NCBI GenBank assembly: GCA_035631655.1
Contig: DASQIH010000080.1
Span: 124,001 to 188,000 of the forward strand
Direction: 5' to 3'
Origin: Gp1-AA122 sp035631655
Lineage (GTDB): Bacteria > Acidobacteriota > Terriglobia > Terriglobales > Acidobacteriaceae
DNA: 64,000 nt
The position numbers and the translations under genes were made by a program. Positions 52,072 to 60,736 of this stretch are shown here, one piece after another (position 1 is the stretch's first letter; every line of letters begins with the position of its first letter). The notes beneath the pieces are model-generated. The model did not search any database. It was given only the letters and a program-made list of their open reading frames with translations, and was not told where the DNA came from.

Positions 52072-53287
52072 AGTTCGCTAATCTGGGCACCGGCGGCCAT
52101 CCCACCGAAGCTCCTTTGAACAACGCCAAGGTATTCTCGGTCCGCTTGGTCCCATCATGCACCGCAATTTTGTGCGGCCTGTCGGGATCGTATCCCTCCC
52201 ACAGCGACACCCCTGCATAGGCTCCGTCTTTGCGCAAAACGTAATAAGTCATGTCCACAAAACGCAGCTTGTTCATATCGTTGTTGTAATCGCGCACGAT
52301 CCGCTTGAGCGCATCCATGCCTGCCTCCTGCGGCGACATGCCATGCCGCATGTTCTCGACGATCGTATGCGCGCCTGCGACTTTAATGTTCTCTTCCCCG
52401 CTGCCGGTCGCTCCCGCCGAGCCCACATCCTGGTCCGTATAGCAGCCCGCGCCAATGATCGGCGAATCCCCCACCCGTCCCGGCAACTTCCACGCTAACC
52501 CGCTGGTGGTCGTGCATCCTGAAATCTCGCCCTTATCATTGAGCGCAGAACAATGAATGGTCCCGGTCGGCGGGAATAAAACCTGGCGAATAGCTGTCAT
52601 GCGGTGATCGGGCTCAATACCCAACTCGGCTGCAATCCGCTCCATGCGCTCCATTTTCCATTGCCACATTTCCGTGCGCGGCGCAGGAGGCGCGTCGGGC
52701 GGCGTCTTCCACTCCGGACTCGCCAGCCCCGGTCCCCACCAATCCTTGTCGGAATTGGTTTCCTTCCACAGCAACCAGATTCTCCGAGAGCGATCTGTCA
52801 AGAGATTCTCCCGGGGAAATCCCTGCGCGACGGCGAATCGCTCCGCTCCATCTCCTACCAGCATGACGTGCCCGGTGTGCTCCATCACGGCTTTCGCGAC
52901 CAGCGACACGTTCTTGATATTGCGCACCCCACCCACAGCTCCCGCGCGTCGGGTTGGCCCATGCATGCAGCACGCATCCAGCTCGACGACGCCTTCTTCG
53001 TTGGGCAACCCGCCCAGGCCAACGCTGCTATCATTCGCATCGTCCTCCGGCCCGCGCACCACGCGCAGAGCCGCATCCAGGGTGTCCGTTCCCCCGCGCA
53101 GCATCTCGAAGGCTTCATCCAGATAATTAAGCCCATTAGCCGCGCAAATGATGATCGGCCGCTTGGAAGCCAACGTTTTGGTCTCCGCACGCCTGGGATC
53201 TTTGGTCTTCTTCTCTTGAGCGTCGAAGCTCAGCGCGAGTGAACCAACGGCCGCTGTCGTTAGAAAATCCCGTCGAGAAAATCCCAT
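52070..53287 (-). CDS. N4-(beta-N-acetylglucosaminyl)-L-asparaginase-like Ntn-hydrolase, Tat-exported
   Basis: The 405-residue protein belongs to the asparaginase-2/glycosylasparaginase family, whose autocatalytic cleavage exposes a Thr nucleophile. Its sequence has LDAALRVVRGPEDDANDSSV, GLGGLPNEEGVVELDACCMH, TGTIHCSALNDKGEISGCTT (the Thr-Ile-His and ISGCTT region) and DSPIIGAGCYTDQDVGSAGA. The N-terminus MGFSRRDFLTTAAVGSLALS is a twin-arginine signal. Start at 53285-53287. The frame upstream is not homologous. A role in releasing amide or isoaspartyl-type bonds is inferred. Confidence 0.88.
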   Translation of the reverse strand: MGFSRRDFLTTAAVGSLALSFDAQEKKTKDPRRAETKTLASKRPIIICAANGLNYLDEAFEMLRGGTDTLDAALRVVRGPEDDANDSSVGLGGLPNEEGVVELDACCMHGPTRRAGAVGGVRNIKNVSLVAKAVMEHTGHVMLVGDGAERFAVAQGFPRENLLTDRSRRIWLLWKETNSDKDWWGPGLASPEWKTPPDAPPAPRTEMWQWKMERMERIAAELGIEPDHRMTAIRQVLFPPTGTIHCSALNDKGEISGCTTTSGLAWKLPGRVGDSPIIGAGCYTDQDVGSAGATGSGEENIKVAGAHTIVENMRHGMSPQEAGMDALKRIVRDYNNDMNKLRFVDMTYYVLRKDGAYAGVSLWEGYDPDRPHKIAVHDGTKRTENTLALFKGASVGWPPVPRLAN

Positions 53288-53371
53288 GCCGTCCCTCCCA
53301 GAAAAACGCCGGAAAGCATACCAATTCCCAAGGTCTTCTGCGAACCGACACTCCAAATCGGTACCCATGTC

Positions 53372-53415
53372 GTCATTCTGAGCGGACGCCAGTCCAGGAA
53401 GAATCCTGCGCGCAC
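53372..53415. repeat. Family B short element
   Basis: GTCATTCTGAGCGGACGCCA, then GGAAGAATCCTGCGCGCACC, between the Ntn-hydrolase and eRF1-like genes. Confidence 0.6.
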
Positions 53416-53499
53416 CGTAACAAAACTCACCGGCGAAGCGACTCCATTTTGCCCAAAAAAAGGCCCGCACCAGGCGGGCCTCAAGCAAGCTCAGATGTC

Positions 53500-54681
53500 T
53501 TACGACGCTGCAGAAATCCTTGCCGACGTGTTCTGGTCGGCGCGGAAACGTAGCAACGCACCAATATTTCCCACCCGATCCAGTTCTGGATCGTCTTTGA
53601 CGTAAAACAGCTCAATATCACGCCGGATCGCTGTGGGAATGATCGCATCGCAAACGTCGTCAATTTCCCGCGTTTCCCGGCCGCACACCGGGCAGAAACG
53701 AACGATGTGGGAATCCAGGTGCCCGCAAGACGTGCACTCCACCGCATGAGTGTGGAAGTTCTCACCCAGCAGCAGAGTCTGTACCTCTCCCATTTCTAGA
53801 GAACGCAGCACCCGCCGCAGCCCGGTCACGCCCAGGCCGTTGCGCTGCGCCTGCCCCAGCACTTCCTTCAGTAGCGCCTGCCGCCGCTTTTCCTGGGCCT
53901 CGCGCAGAATTCGGTTGGCGTGTTCCCGGATCTGTTCATTCGTCACTGTGGCCACCTCGGTCGAAAAACGTCCCAGCAGCCGTTGCTTCAAATAAGGATG
54001 TAGGTGCGGCTCAAAATCGCTCCAGTTGGCGTCCTGGCAGCCGATAATCAGCTTTTCGAACACTCCTTTTTCCTGTTCGTCTTTCAAGCGCTGCGCCACA
54101 TCTTTAAAGTGATGCATGGCTTCGTCGGCCACCCGGCGCTCGCTGTGTCCCGCATCATAACCAGCGAATCCATCGCTCCGGCCATGACGCGGCAAGGTGC
54201 GAAACAAGCCTTCGCGCTCCGTCAACTCGTCCAATCGCAGATCGAAAAGCCGAGCCCGTTGCCGGTCGACGAGAGCCACACACAGCCGGGGCTGCGCCCC
54301 TAAAAGCGCCGCCAGCGGCTTCAGGTGGAAACGCCGGTTCACAAACAACTGCGTACCCCAAAGACGCGGTGGCAGGTCGAATTCCCGCCAGAACTTCCTG
54401 GCGGCACAGGCAAAGATGGCCTTCGCCTTGGCCTGGTTCCCGTGTAAGTTGCCGGCAATTTCCAGAATGCGCTGTAAATCGGCCCGTGTGCCCCCGTTCT
54501 TCCCGTTCTTTTCCGCTTCGCGCAGCGCATTGCGCACTAGGTCCTTGGCCAGAATGGCTTCCTCTTTATGCGACTTGTTCTGCGGCGTTTGCGGCTGAAA
54601 ATAAAAACTGAGAGCGCAACCCTCCCCGTTCTCCGACTGGAATTGCGCCAGCTCACGGATATCTTCGCGTGTAATCATCAC
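53500..54681 (-). CDS. Bacterial eRF1-like (baeRF) protein with C-terminal zinc ribbon
   Basis: The 393-residue protein has the three-part layout of archaeo-eukaryotic release factor 1. The middle domain has RLCVALVDRQRARLFDLRLD (134-150) and EKLIIGCQDANWSDFEPHLH. The C-terminal L7Ae-like domain has GLRRVLRSLEMGEVQTLLLG (287-306). A zinc ribbon inserted in the latter has Cys316, Cys319, Cys330 and Cys333. Proteins of this kind (baeRF) are predicted to act on stalled ribosomes or peptidyl-tRNA. AGGAG lies upstream of the start. It follows the hibernation-sigma fusion after 20 bases, so they form an operon. Confidence 0.75.
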   Translation of the reverse strand: MMITREDIRELAQFQSENGEGCALSFYFQPQTPQNKSHKEEAILAKDLVRNALREAEKNGKNGGTRADLQRILEIAGNLHGNQAKAKAIFACAARKFWREFDLPPRLWGTQLFVNRRFHLKPLAALLGAQPRLCVALVDRQRARLFDLRLDELTEREGLFRTLPRHGRSDGFAGYDAGHSERRVADEAMHHFKDVAQRLKDEQEKGVFEKLIIGCQDANWSDFEPHLHPYLKQRLLGRFSTEVATVTNEQIREHANRILREAQEKRRQALLKEVLGQAQRNGLGVTGLRRVLRSLEMGEVQTLLLGENFHTHAVECTSCGHLDSHIVRFCPVCGRETREIDDVCDAIIPTAIRRDIELFYVKDDPELDRVGNIGALLRFRADQNTSARISAAS

Positions 54682-54701
54682 GATTTCTCCTGAGTGCTGA
54701 A

Positions 54702-55751
54702 CTATAAAACAATGTCTGTTTTTTGTAGCAATTTTTCTCGGAACTGGTTGGCTATAGGCGGTGATTTTCGCAGATGTTCCCGGGCCGAGGCGATCGAGGA
54801 TCGCACCTCCTCCGGCTTATGTTCGATGATAGCGGCGATTTCCTCGACCGAGAATCCCTCCAGGGCATAAAGAATGAAAGCCTCGCGGTCCGTATGTTGG
54901 GCACCGCGTAAAGCCAGCTCGACCATGGCCAACATCTCGTCGGTGGAAGCAATATCCTCCGGACTGGCGGTTCGCCGGTCGGCGATGACGTTCTCCGCCG
55001 TCAGCATCTCATCCGGCTGGTGATATTGCAGCTGGGGCTCATCACTGCCCCGCACGTTCCTCCGGCGCGCCGAATCTTGCAAGTGCACAGACTCTGATCC
55101 TTCCGTGCTCCGAGCCGCCAGTTCGTCCAGCGACCGCAGCGCCAGCCGGTACAACCAGGGCTCCAAAGCCAGCCGCTCTGGCTTTTCAACCCCATCCCCC
55201 ATGGCGCGGGCAATGGCCTCGTCGATGACCTCCTCCTTGGTTACCGCATCGGCCTGCAGTAAGTCGGAAGCCTCCCGCAGGTAGATCTCCCGTTCCACGT
55301 ACCGTTCCAGCCTTCCCAAATTGGCATTCACGTAAGAACGAATGTCATCCGACGAGATGGTGGGTACCGGCACCGCCGCGACTGTCTGCTCGAAAGGTAC
55401 TTGCGGCTCGGGACGGACATCCGACCCCCGGCGCAGACGCCGCCATTTATGCGAGCTGCGGAGCAAGTCCTTGTGCTTGGTGAGCTGCTGCAGCAGGTCG
55501 TCGAAGGAGGCCCGAATGGCCCCCGCCGCCACCCCAGCCGTCTTTTGGACAGCCATCTGCCCGGAGGGCAGCCGCAGGTTCAGCGACACGATAAAGCCTT
55601 CCCGCGCCGAGTTCTGCTCGATGACGCCCTTCAAATGCACCAGCTCCGGGCGGAACACCTGCAGACGCTTGCGAATCTTTTCGATCTGGTGGTTGATATC
55701 TTTTTCAATGTCAGGGGTTTTTGGGACTTTATAGCTGATATGGACATTCAT
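54702..55751 (-). CDS. Fusion: ribosome hibernation factor domain plus sigma-70-like domains
   Basis: The 349-residue protein has an N-terminal HPF/RaiA domain (1-105, VHISYKVPKTPDIEKDINHQ and MAVQKTAGVAAGAIRASFDD). After a linker, residues 137-215 resemble sigma region 2 (VTKEEVIDEAIARAMGDG, RLALEPWLYRLALRSLDELA). Residues 271-330 resemble region 4 with its helix-turn-helix (AFILYALEGFSVEEIAAIIE, PEEVRSSIASAREHLRKS). HPF inactivates ribosomes; sigma factors direct RNA polymerase. I infer a protein linking the two, or a sigma fold reused for another purpose. It heads a two-gene unit with the eRF1-like gene. Confidence 0.75.
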   Translation of the reverse strand: MNVHISYKVPKTPDIEKDINHQIEKIRKRLQVFRPELVHLKGVIEQNSAREGFIVSLNLRLPSGQMAVQKTAGVAAGAIRASFDDLLQQLTKHKDLLRSSHKWRRLRRGSDVRPEPQVPFEQTVAAVPVPTISSDDIRSYVNANLGRLERYVEREIYLREASDLLQADAVTKEEVIDEAIARAMGDGVEKPERLALEPWLYRLALRSLDELAARSTEGSESVHLQDSARRRNVRGSDEPQLQYHQPDEMLTAENVIADRRTASPEDIASTDEMLAMVELALRGAQHTDREAFILYALEGFSVEEIAAIIEHKPEEVRSSIASAREHLRKSPPIANQFREKLLQKTDIVL

Positions 55752-56006
55752 GCTAGCCTCGGGAAAACGGGTGTAGAACCCGTGAAGCCTTAGTCCTCTC
55801 TAAGCCGATTCTACACCTGCGGCCAAAGAGCAGAGCGCAAAATAGGATTTCGGTTATAACCGTGATGCTAATTTGATGCTAATTTGTTGACAAATCTCCC
55901 CCTTTGGCACACACTTCCTTCCACGTTCCGTTTCGTCGGGATTCGCTGGAGATTTTCCCGGTTTTTCATAAAAATTCAAGATCCCGCGCCACCTCGGGAG
56001 CACCGC
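55752..56006. promoter_or_regulatory. Divergent control region with palindrome and direct repeats
   Basis: Between the fusion gene (minus) and the GAF-TonB gene (plus) lie a perfect palindrome CGGTTATAACCG (55851-55862) and two tandem copies of GATGCTAATTT (55864-55885), followed by TTGACA at 55887. The stretch also has GGGTGTAGAACCC at 55769-55781. These look like operator material, but no binding family was matched. Confidence 0.5.
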
Positions 56007-57479
56007 ATGGCCGACTATCCCTCCCCCGTCCTCCGAGAAGGGTACGTGTACCCTCCTGATTTACGCGATCAACCCTCCACAGACCTGAACACCACCAGCC
56101 AGGCTCTGTCTGTAGCTCTGGGTGCGTTGACCGACAAGATCAATTCTGGCGAGCTCACCGTCGACGAACTTCTGCACCGCATCGCCGAACAATCCTGCCT
56201 GCTCTCAGGCGCTACCAGTGCGGCGCTCGCGCTGCGCAGCCTGGGGGAGAGTGGTGTCGTGTGCCGCGCCAGCTACGGAGTAAGCGCTCCGCCTTTGGGA
56301 GCGCGCCTCAATGCTTACTCCGGCATTTCGGGAGAATGCCTGCGCAGTGGCCGCCTCTTGTATTGCGACGATGCCGAAACCGACCTGCGCGTGGATCCTC
56401 TGGTTTGCCGCCAACTGGGCATACGCTCCATCGTCGCCCTGCCGTTGCGCGACGAGCACTCCACCGTCGGCATCCTGGAGGTTTTCTCCGACTGCCCGGA
56501 CGCCTTCAATGAGCAGCACGTCCAGGCCCTGCAAAATCTGGCCTATTTTGCCCGCGCCGCAACCACGGCGCCGCCGGCCGCAGCTCTCATGATGCCGGAG
56601 CCGTATTTCCCACCACCTCAGCACCAAGCCGTTTCCCAACCCCTCCGTGGACCCGCGAGCGAAGACGACTCCCTGCTCTTCGCTCAGCAAGGCGAGCAGC
56701 ACGGCTGGTTCTTCAACCTCTCCGCCCACCTGCACTGGACGGTCGCGGCCAGCATGTTGTCTATAGTTCTGCTGGCACTGTCCGCACTGACGCTGTTCAT
56801 CTGGATGTGGAAACACACAGACAGCGCCGAATCCTCCACCGCCAAGCCCGCTATCGTGGCACCGAAAGTACCCGCGGCGAGCCAGCCCGCACCCGCCGAA
56901 CCCGGTACTTTGCTGACCGTCTCTTCCGCCACGAGAATGAAGCCGGAGGCAGGCCTGAGGGCGGTCACCCATTTCAAGCCTCCCAAGGAGAATGCAGCGT
57001 CGGTCATCAAGGTGTTGTCGCCGAGCGAGGCTGTTGAACGGTCTGCCACCGGCGCCGAACTACTGAAGCCGACAGCCGCCCCTGAGGCAACCGCTGACAA
57101 TGATGTGCCTCCGCCGGCGCTCGCTTCGAACACGCAGCCTCCTGGCAGCCTGATCCGTGGTGTTCTCTCGGTTCCAACCTCTTTGCCCACGGTGGCAAGG
57201 CCGGTCTCGGAAGGCATTGTCCCGGGAAGGCTGGAGCACCGCGTCAACCCCGTCTATCCCACGCAGGCCCGCCAGATGCGCATTGAAGGCCCAGTGGTAT
57301 TGCGGGCGGTGATTGGCGAAGATGGAAAGGTACGAGGTATATCCGTGGTGAAGGGTGATCCTACCCTGGCGAAAGCGGCCACGGAGGCGGTCCGCCAGTG
57401 GCGTTACAAGCCCTACGAACTCAATCACAAGCCGGTGGCCATCAGCACCGACATCACGATTGACTTCAGGCTGCAGTAA
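56007..57479 (+). CDS. GAF domain-transmembrane-TonB C-terminal domain protein
   Basis: The 490-residue protein joins a cytosolic GAF domain (about 35-190, LTVDELLHRIAEQSCLLSGA, GLLYCDDAETDLRVDPLV-like, IRSIVALPLRDEHSTVGILE), one membrane helix (about 247-267, ASMLSIVLLALSALTLFIW), a Pro/Ala-rich periplasmic stretch, and a TonB C-terminal domain (411-490, NPVYPTQARQMRIEGPVVLR). GAF domains bind small molecules or chromophores; TonB domains contact outer-membrane receptors. No ExbB/D is near. The ATG at 56007 follows CGGGAG. The arrangement is unusual; the role is inferred as signal-controlled energy coupling. Confidence 0.8.
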   Translation: MADYPSPVLREGYVYPPDLRDQPSTDLNTTSQALSVALGALTDKINSGELTVDELLHRIAEQSCLLSGATSAALALRSLGESGVVCRASYGVSAPPLGARLNAYSGISGECLRSGRLLYCDDAETDLRVDPLVCRQLGIRSIVALPLRDEHSTVGILEVFSDCPDAFNEQHVQALQNLAYFARAATTAPPAAALMMPEPYFPPPQHQAVSQPLRGPASEDDSLLFAQQGEQHGWFFNLSAHLHWTVAASMLSIVLLALSALTLFIWMWKHTDSAESSTAKPAIVAPKVPAASQPAPAEPGTLLTVSSATRMKPEAGLRAVTHFKPPKENAASVIKVLSPSEAVERSATGAELLKPTAAPEATADNDVPPPALASNTQPPGSLIRGVLSVPTSLPTVARPVSEGIVPGRLEHRVNPVYPTQARQMRIEGPVVLRAVIGEDGKVRGISVVKGDPTLAKAATEAVRQWRYKPYELNHKPVAISTDITIDFRLQ

Positions 57480-57490
57480 TCACCCGCATC

Positions 57491-58615
57491 TCAGACGGCC
57501 ACAGTGACCGAGGTTTCCGTGCGGGTCACGGGACGGTACAAAGTGTCGCGCTCCACCGGTTCGCGCCCGGCTTCGCGGATTAAACGTATCAATTCCTGAC
57601 GCCTCATCCCTTGCGGTGTGGTTGCCCCCGCGTCGTGATAAATCTTCTCTTCAATCACCGTGCCATCGAGATCGTCTGCCCCAAAGCGCAGCGCGATCTG
57701 CGCGATCTTGGGAGTCAGCATCTGCCAGTAGGCCTTGATATGGGGGAAGTTATCAAGCACCAGCCGGCTCACCGCAATCTGCTTGATATCCAGCATCCCG
57801 GTCGTCTTGGGCAGATGTTGCAACGGGGTATTGTCAGGATGGAAGGCCAGCGGGATAAACGTCTGGAAGCCGTGGGTCTCATCCTGTAACGCGCGCAGCT
57901 TCAGCAGGTGGTCGACGCGATCCTCGTCGTTCTCCACGTGCCCATACAACATGGTCGCATTCGACTTCAGCCCCATCTGGTGCGCCAGCCGCGCCGTGTC
58001 CAGCCACTGATCGCCGTCAATCTTGTGGTCGCAGATAATATGCCGCACGCGATCGGCAAAGATCTCGGCGCCGCCGCCGGGCAGCGAGTCCACGCCCGCA
58101 GCCTTCAGTTGCGCCAGCGTCTCGGCTGTCGACAACTTGGCCCGCTTCGCCAGGTACGCCACTTCCACCATGGTGAACGCCTTGAGATGCACCTGCGGAA
58201 AGCGTGCCTTCAGCCCGGAGATCAGGTCGAGGAAATACTGGAACGGCAGGTCAGGATGCAAACCGCCCACGATATGGAACTCGGTGACCGCTTCCGTGTA
58301 ACCCGAAGCTGCCGTCCGGAAAGCCTCTTCCAAGGCCATGGTGTAAGCGCCGGGCGTATCTTTCTTCCGGCCAAAAGCGCACAAGCGGCAAGCCGCGACG
58401 CAGACATTGGTGGGATTGATATGCCGGTTGACGTTGAAGTAAGTCTTGTCGCCGTGCAGCCGTTCGCGCACGTGGTTGGCCAGCCAGCCCACGGCCAGAA
58501 TGTCGCCAGTGCCGTAAAGCGCCAGTGCATCCTCAGCATCAACGCGTCTGCCGGCCAGCACTTTTTCCGCAATCGGATTCAGTCGCGAATCTTGGGTCTG
58601 AAAGGGATGCGCCAT
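57491..58615 (-). CDS. mqnE: Aminodeoxyfutalosine synthase (radical SAM)
   Basis: MqnE makes aminodeoxyfutalosine from 3-[(1-carboxyvinyl)oxy]benzoate and SAM in the futalosine route to menaquinone. The 374-residue protein has the radical-SAM CxxxCxxC motif within NPTNVCVAACRLCAFGRKKD (about residues 70-77), then EFHIVGGLHPDLPFQYFLDL, LPGGGAEIFADRVRHIICDH and SNATMLYGHVENDEDRVDHL. These separate it from MqnC. The ATG at 58613-58615 begins MAHPFQTQDSRLNPIAEKVL. Other mqn genes are not in the window. Confidence 0.92.
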   Translation of the reverse strand: MAHPFQTQDSRLNPIAEKVLAGRRVDAEDALALYGTGDILAVGWLANHVRERLHGDKTYFNVNRHINPTNVCVAACRLCAFGRKKDTPGAYTMALEEAFRTAASGYTEAVTEFHIVGGLHPDLPFQYFLDLISGLKARFPQVHLKAFTMVEVAYLAKRAKLSTAETLAQLKAAGVDSLPGGGAEIFADRVRHIICDHKIDGDQWLDTARLAHQMGLKSNATMLYGHVENDEDRVDHLLKLRALQDETHGFQTFIPLAFHPDNTPLQHLPKTTGMLDIKQIAVSRLVLDNFPHIKAYWQMLTPKIAQIALRFGADDLDGTVIEEKIYHDAGATTPQGMRRQELIRLIREAGREPVERDTLYRPVTRTETSVTVAV

Positions 58616-58673
58616 CGGCTTCGATGATACCGCAGGCCGGCGCCACAAGTCACAACCAACTGTGATGCCAGCG

Positions 58674-58877
58674 TCAGGCTGCCTTGTTCCCCCTGCGGCG
58701 CGCCTCCAGCTCCGGCGCCATTTTCACTTCTTTGAGATCAATCCGCGGCATTGGCTTGCCCGACACGATATCCACGATGCAATCGAGGAACGCCGCCAGG
58801 ATCTCTCGCGCCAGCACCGCGCTGGAGATGACGTCATCCCATCCGGCTCGTAGACCCTCGGCAAAGGCGTGACGCAT
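58674..58877 (-). CDS. Small hypothetical protein
   Basis: The 67-residue protein begins MRHAFAEGLRAGWDDVISSA and ends with a basic tail (PELEARRRGNKAA). A central helix VLAREILAAFLDCIVDIVSG is amphipathic or hydrophobic. I do not recognise a family; the start has only a weak GGGG site. It lies 58 bases upstream of mqnE on the same strand. Confidence 0.4.
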   Translation of the reverse strand: MRHAFAEGLRAGWDDVISSAVLAREILAAFLDCIVDIVSGKPMPRIDLKEVKMAPELEARRRGNKAA

Positions 58878-59531
58878 AAAATTTACCCCGACTGGCGGGG
58901 AAATTGAGATTCCACGCGGTGCTCGGCAGTTGCTCGGATATAGGCTCTGGGCTCTCGGCTTGTTGCAGGTCTGGGCAGGCTGGTGTGGGAGGCTTTGTGT
59001 GGCGTTGTGTGAAGATAGGCTTAGGTGGTGTGGAGACGGGCGTCTCGCCCGTCCAGGCGGAGCGAAGCTCCGCAGCCCTTCCGTAACCAACTTCCCTCCA
59101 CCGCTTGTCATTCCGAACCGGCTTCAGCCCGTGAGGAATCTGCTGTTTCTCGCCACCCCATAGAAAAGCAGATTCCTCGCTCCGCTCGCAACGACAAACC
59201 TGAAAAATCTCGGCGGTGAAGAAAGGACGCCCGTCCACGTTCCCCATTCGGAACTTCCGCCTTCTTGCCCTCCAAATCTTCTTGACATTGCTATAAGCTA
59301 ATCGGGATACTCTATGTATAGCTAGCATGCAATCGGCCCCGCCTCCTTTCACTCCCACCGTCTCTCTACTATCCCCCTTCACTGTCAAAGATCGTCCCTC
59401 TAAGCCCTGCGTTTTCATTCATTTCGACGACATCTCTTCTCAACGTTTTGATTCTTCAAAACCGCAGAGGGGGGCGGGGTCTTTCAATCAATAATCAAGA
59501 ATCGACAATCGACAATTCAGGAACGAGGCTC
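58878..59531. repeat. Repeat-rich spacer with an internal promoter
   Basis: This 650-base stretch has stems GACGGGCGTCTCGCCCGTC (59034-59052) and GCGGAGCGAAGCTCCGC (59056-59072), and a pair of facing family B elements (59107-59144 and 59167-59197). It also has a sigma-70-like promoter (59282-59311) and CGACAAT words at 59490-59520. No gene is supported. Confidence 0.55.
59282..59311 (+). promoter_or_regulatory. Sigma-70-type promoter
   Basis: TTGACA at 59282-59287, an 18-base spacer, and GATACT at 59306-59311 lie 220 bases before the Cys/His-motif gene on the plus strand. A second AT-rich run TATGTATAGCTAGCATGC follows. Confidence 0.5.
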
Positions 59532-59846
59532 ATGTCACAATCAGTTGAAATCCCCCGCTGTCAGCACATCGAGGTCAACGGCCTGCAGTGCGGCTCTCCC
59601 GCCCTGCGCACCAAGAAGTCCTGCTACTTTCACAATGAATGGCGCCAATCGCACCGTCTTCGATATCCGCGCAAAGGCACGCCCGTCACCTTGTTCGACC
59701 TACCCCCGCTCGAAGAGGCCAAGTCGGACTTCACTGCCCACATGATGTCCACCGGCTCCTTCATGCTCCCGCCCGAAGCTTTCGAGGAGACGGAACAACA
59801 GCGTGCCGAAGATCAGCGCCTCAGGAATCTTGAAAAGACAAGTTAG
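59532..59846 (+). CDS. Small protein with Cys/His zinc-binding motif
   Basis: The 104-residue protein begins MSQSVEIPRCQHIEVNGLQC and continues GSPALRTKKSCYFHNEWRQS, giving C-x9-C-x10-C-x2-H. This resembles a family of short acidobacterial proteins of unknown function, in which a longer helical C-terminus usually follows; here the tail is short and charged. A zinc site is likely. The start ATG at 59532 lies in a spacer ending with CGACAATTCAGGAACGAGGC. Role unknown. Confidence 0.6.
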   Translation: MSQSVEIPRCQHIEVNGLQCGSPALRTKKSCYFHNEWRQSHRLRYPRKGTPVTLFDLPPLEEAKSDFTAHMMSTGSFMLPPEAFEETEQQRAEDQRLRNLEKTS

Positions 59847-59904
59847 TTGCTGGAATGAACCGCCGAGCGCCGAGAGCGTAAAGCCCAGAGCCTAAAGCCT
59901 GCGA

Positions 59905-60502
59905 TCAGGGCAGCACGGTCACGATGGCGGGATGCAGTTCCCACTCGGTCGCCACTTGCAGCGTGCCGCGGTTGTGTTCGAAATCCTGAAAGGCGAGCCC
60001 GACGACATCGACCGGCAGCGCTGGGGACAACTCGGTCTGGCTTGCATCGCCCGAGACCAGCTGGAATCGGTGCTGGGCAAGGGCGGACTGCAGAGCTTGT
60101 CGCGCCGAGCTACTCGCTGTCGCTCGGGGTCTCCACAATCACCCGCGGAGCAGTCTTGCTGGCGCTATCCGAAATCTCGAAGTGAATGTCGCAGTCGTTG
60201 GTCATCAGGCGTGCGTTGTGCAGAAAGGCGTGGGAAATGTGAAACAGCTGCAGCTCGCGTCCGCTGCGGGGAGCATCAGCGGCCGGAGGCGGTGGCTGCG
60301 GCCAGCTCAGAATCGTGGCGACCGTGATTTCCGTGGACGTCGTGTTAGGCAGGGGAACGTGCTTGGCGTCGTGGCGGAAATCCTTCGATGCGGGCTCGGT
60401 GGGATGGCAGTTGCAGATGTTGCGACTGCTGTCTCCGCAGGCGATGAGCAGCAGAAGCAGAGCTGCACCAGCTGCCAGGGCCGACGGCTTCGGGATACTC
60501 AT
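59905..60502 (-). pseudogene. Lipoprotein gene with a frameshift
   Basis: The 5' part (60110-60502) encodes a lipoprotein signal with lipobox LIAC (Cys22) and a domain ending PRVIVETPSDSE followed by TAG. The +1 frame then continues SSARQALQSALAQHRFQLVS to LPVDVVGLAFQDFEHNRGTL and ends WELHPAIVTVLP at 59905. Inserting one base at GAGTA|GCTCG (about 60110) restores a single protein of about 198 residues. This is either a genuine pseudogene or a sequence error. The function of the domain is not known to me. Confidence 0.6.
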
Positions 60503-60736
60503 GGGGCGGCCTCCCGATTTACGTCTTCTGACCCGCGTGCTTAAGATGCCGAACTACTCTGTCGGGATGTGCAGGCAGAATGCGAGAACGCCCGAAAACC
60601 AAAGTGCTCGCTGGTTGTCAACCCTGCCCAGAGTGGCACGATAAATGACCAGGCTCTGGGCTCTAGGCTCCAGGTTTTCGGCTCTGGTGTCGTGCGTTTC
60701 TGACCTCGAGCCTGAGGCCCAGAGCCGGGAGCCTGC

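Noticed and set aside
38238..53415. CRISPR array from recurring repeats
   Set aside because: The repeats are scattered singly in spacers kilobases apart, differ in their centres and are not separated by uniform unique spacers.
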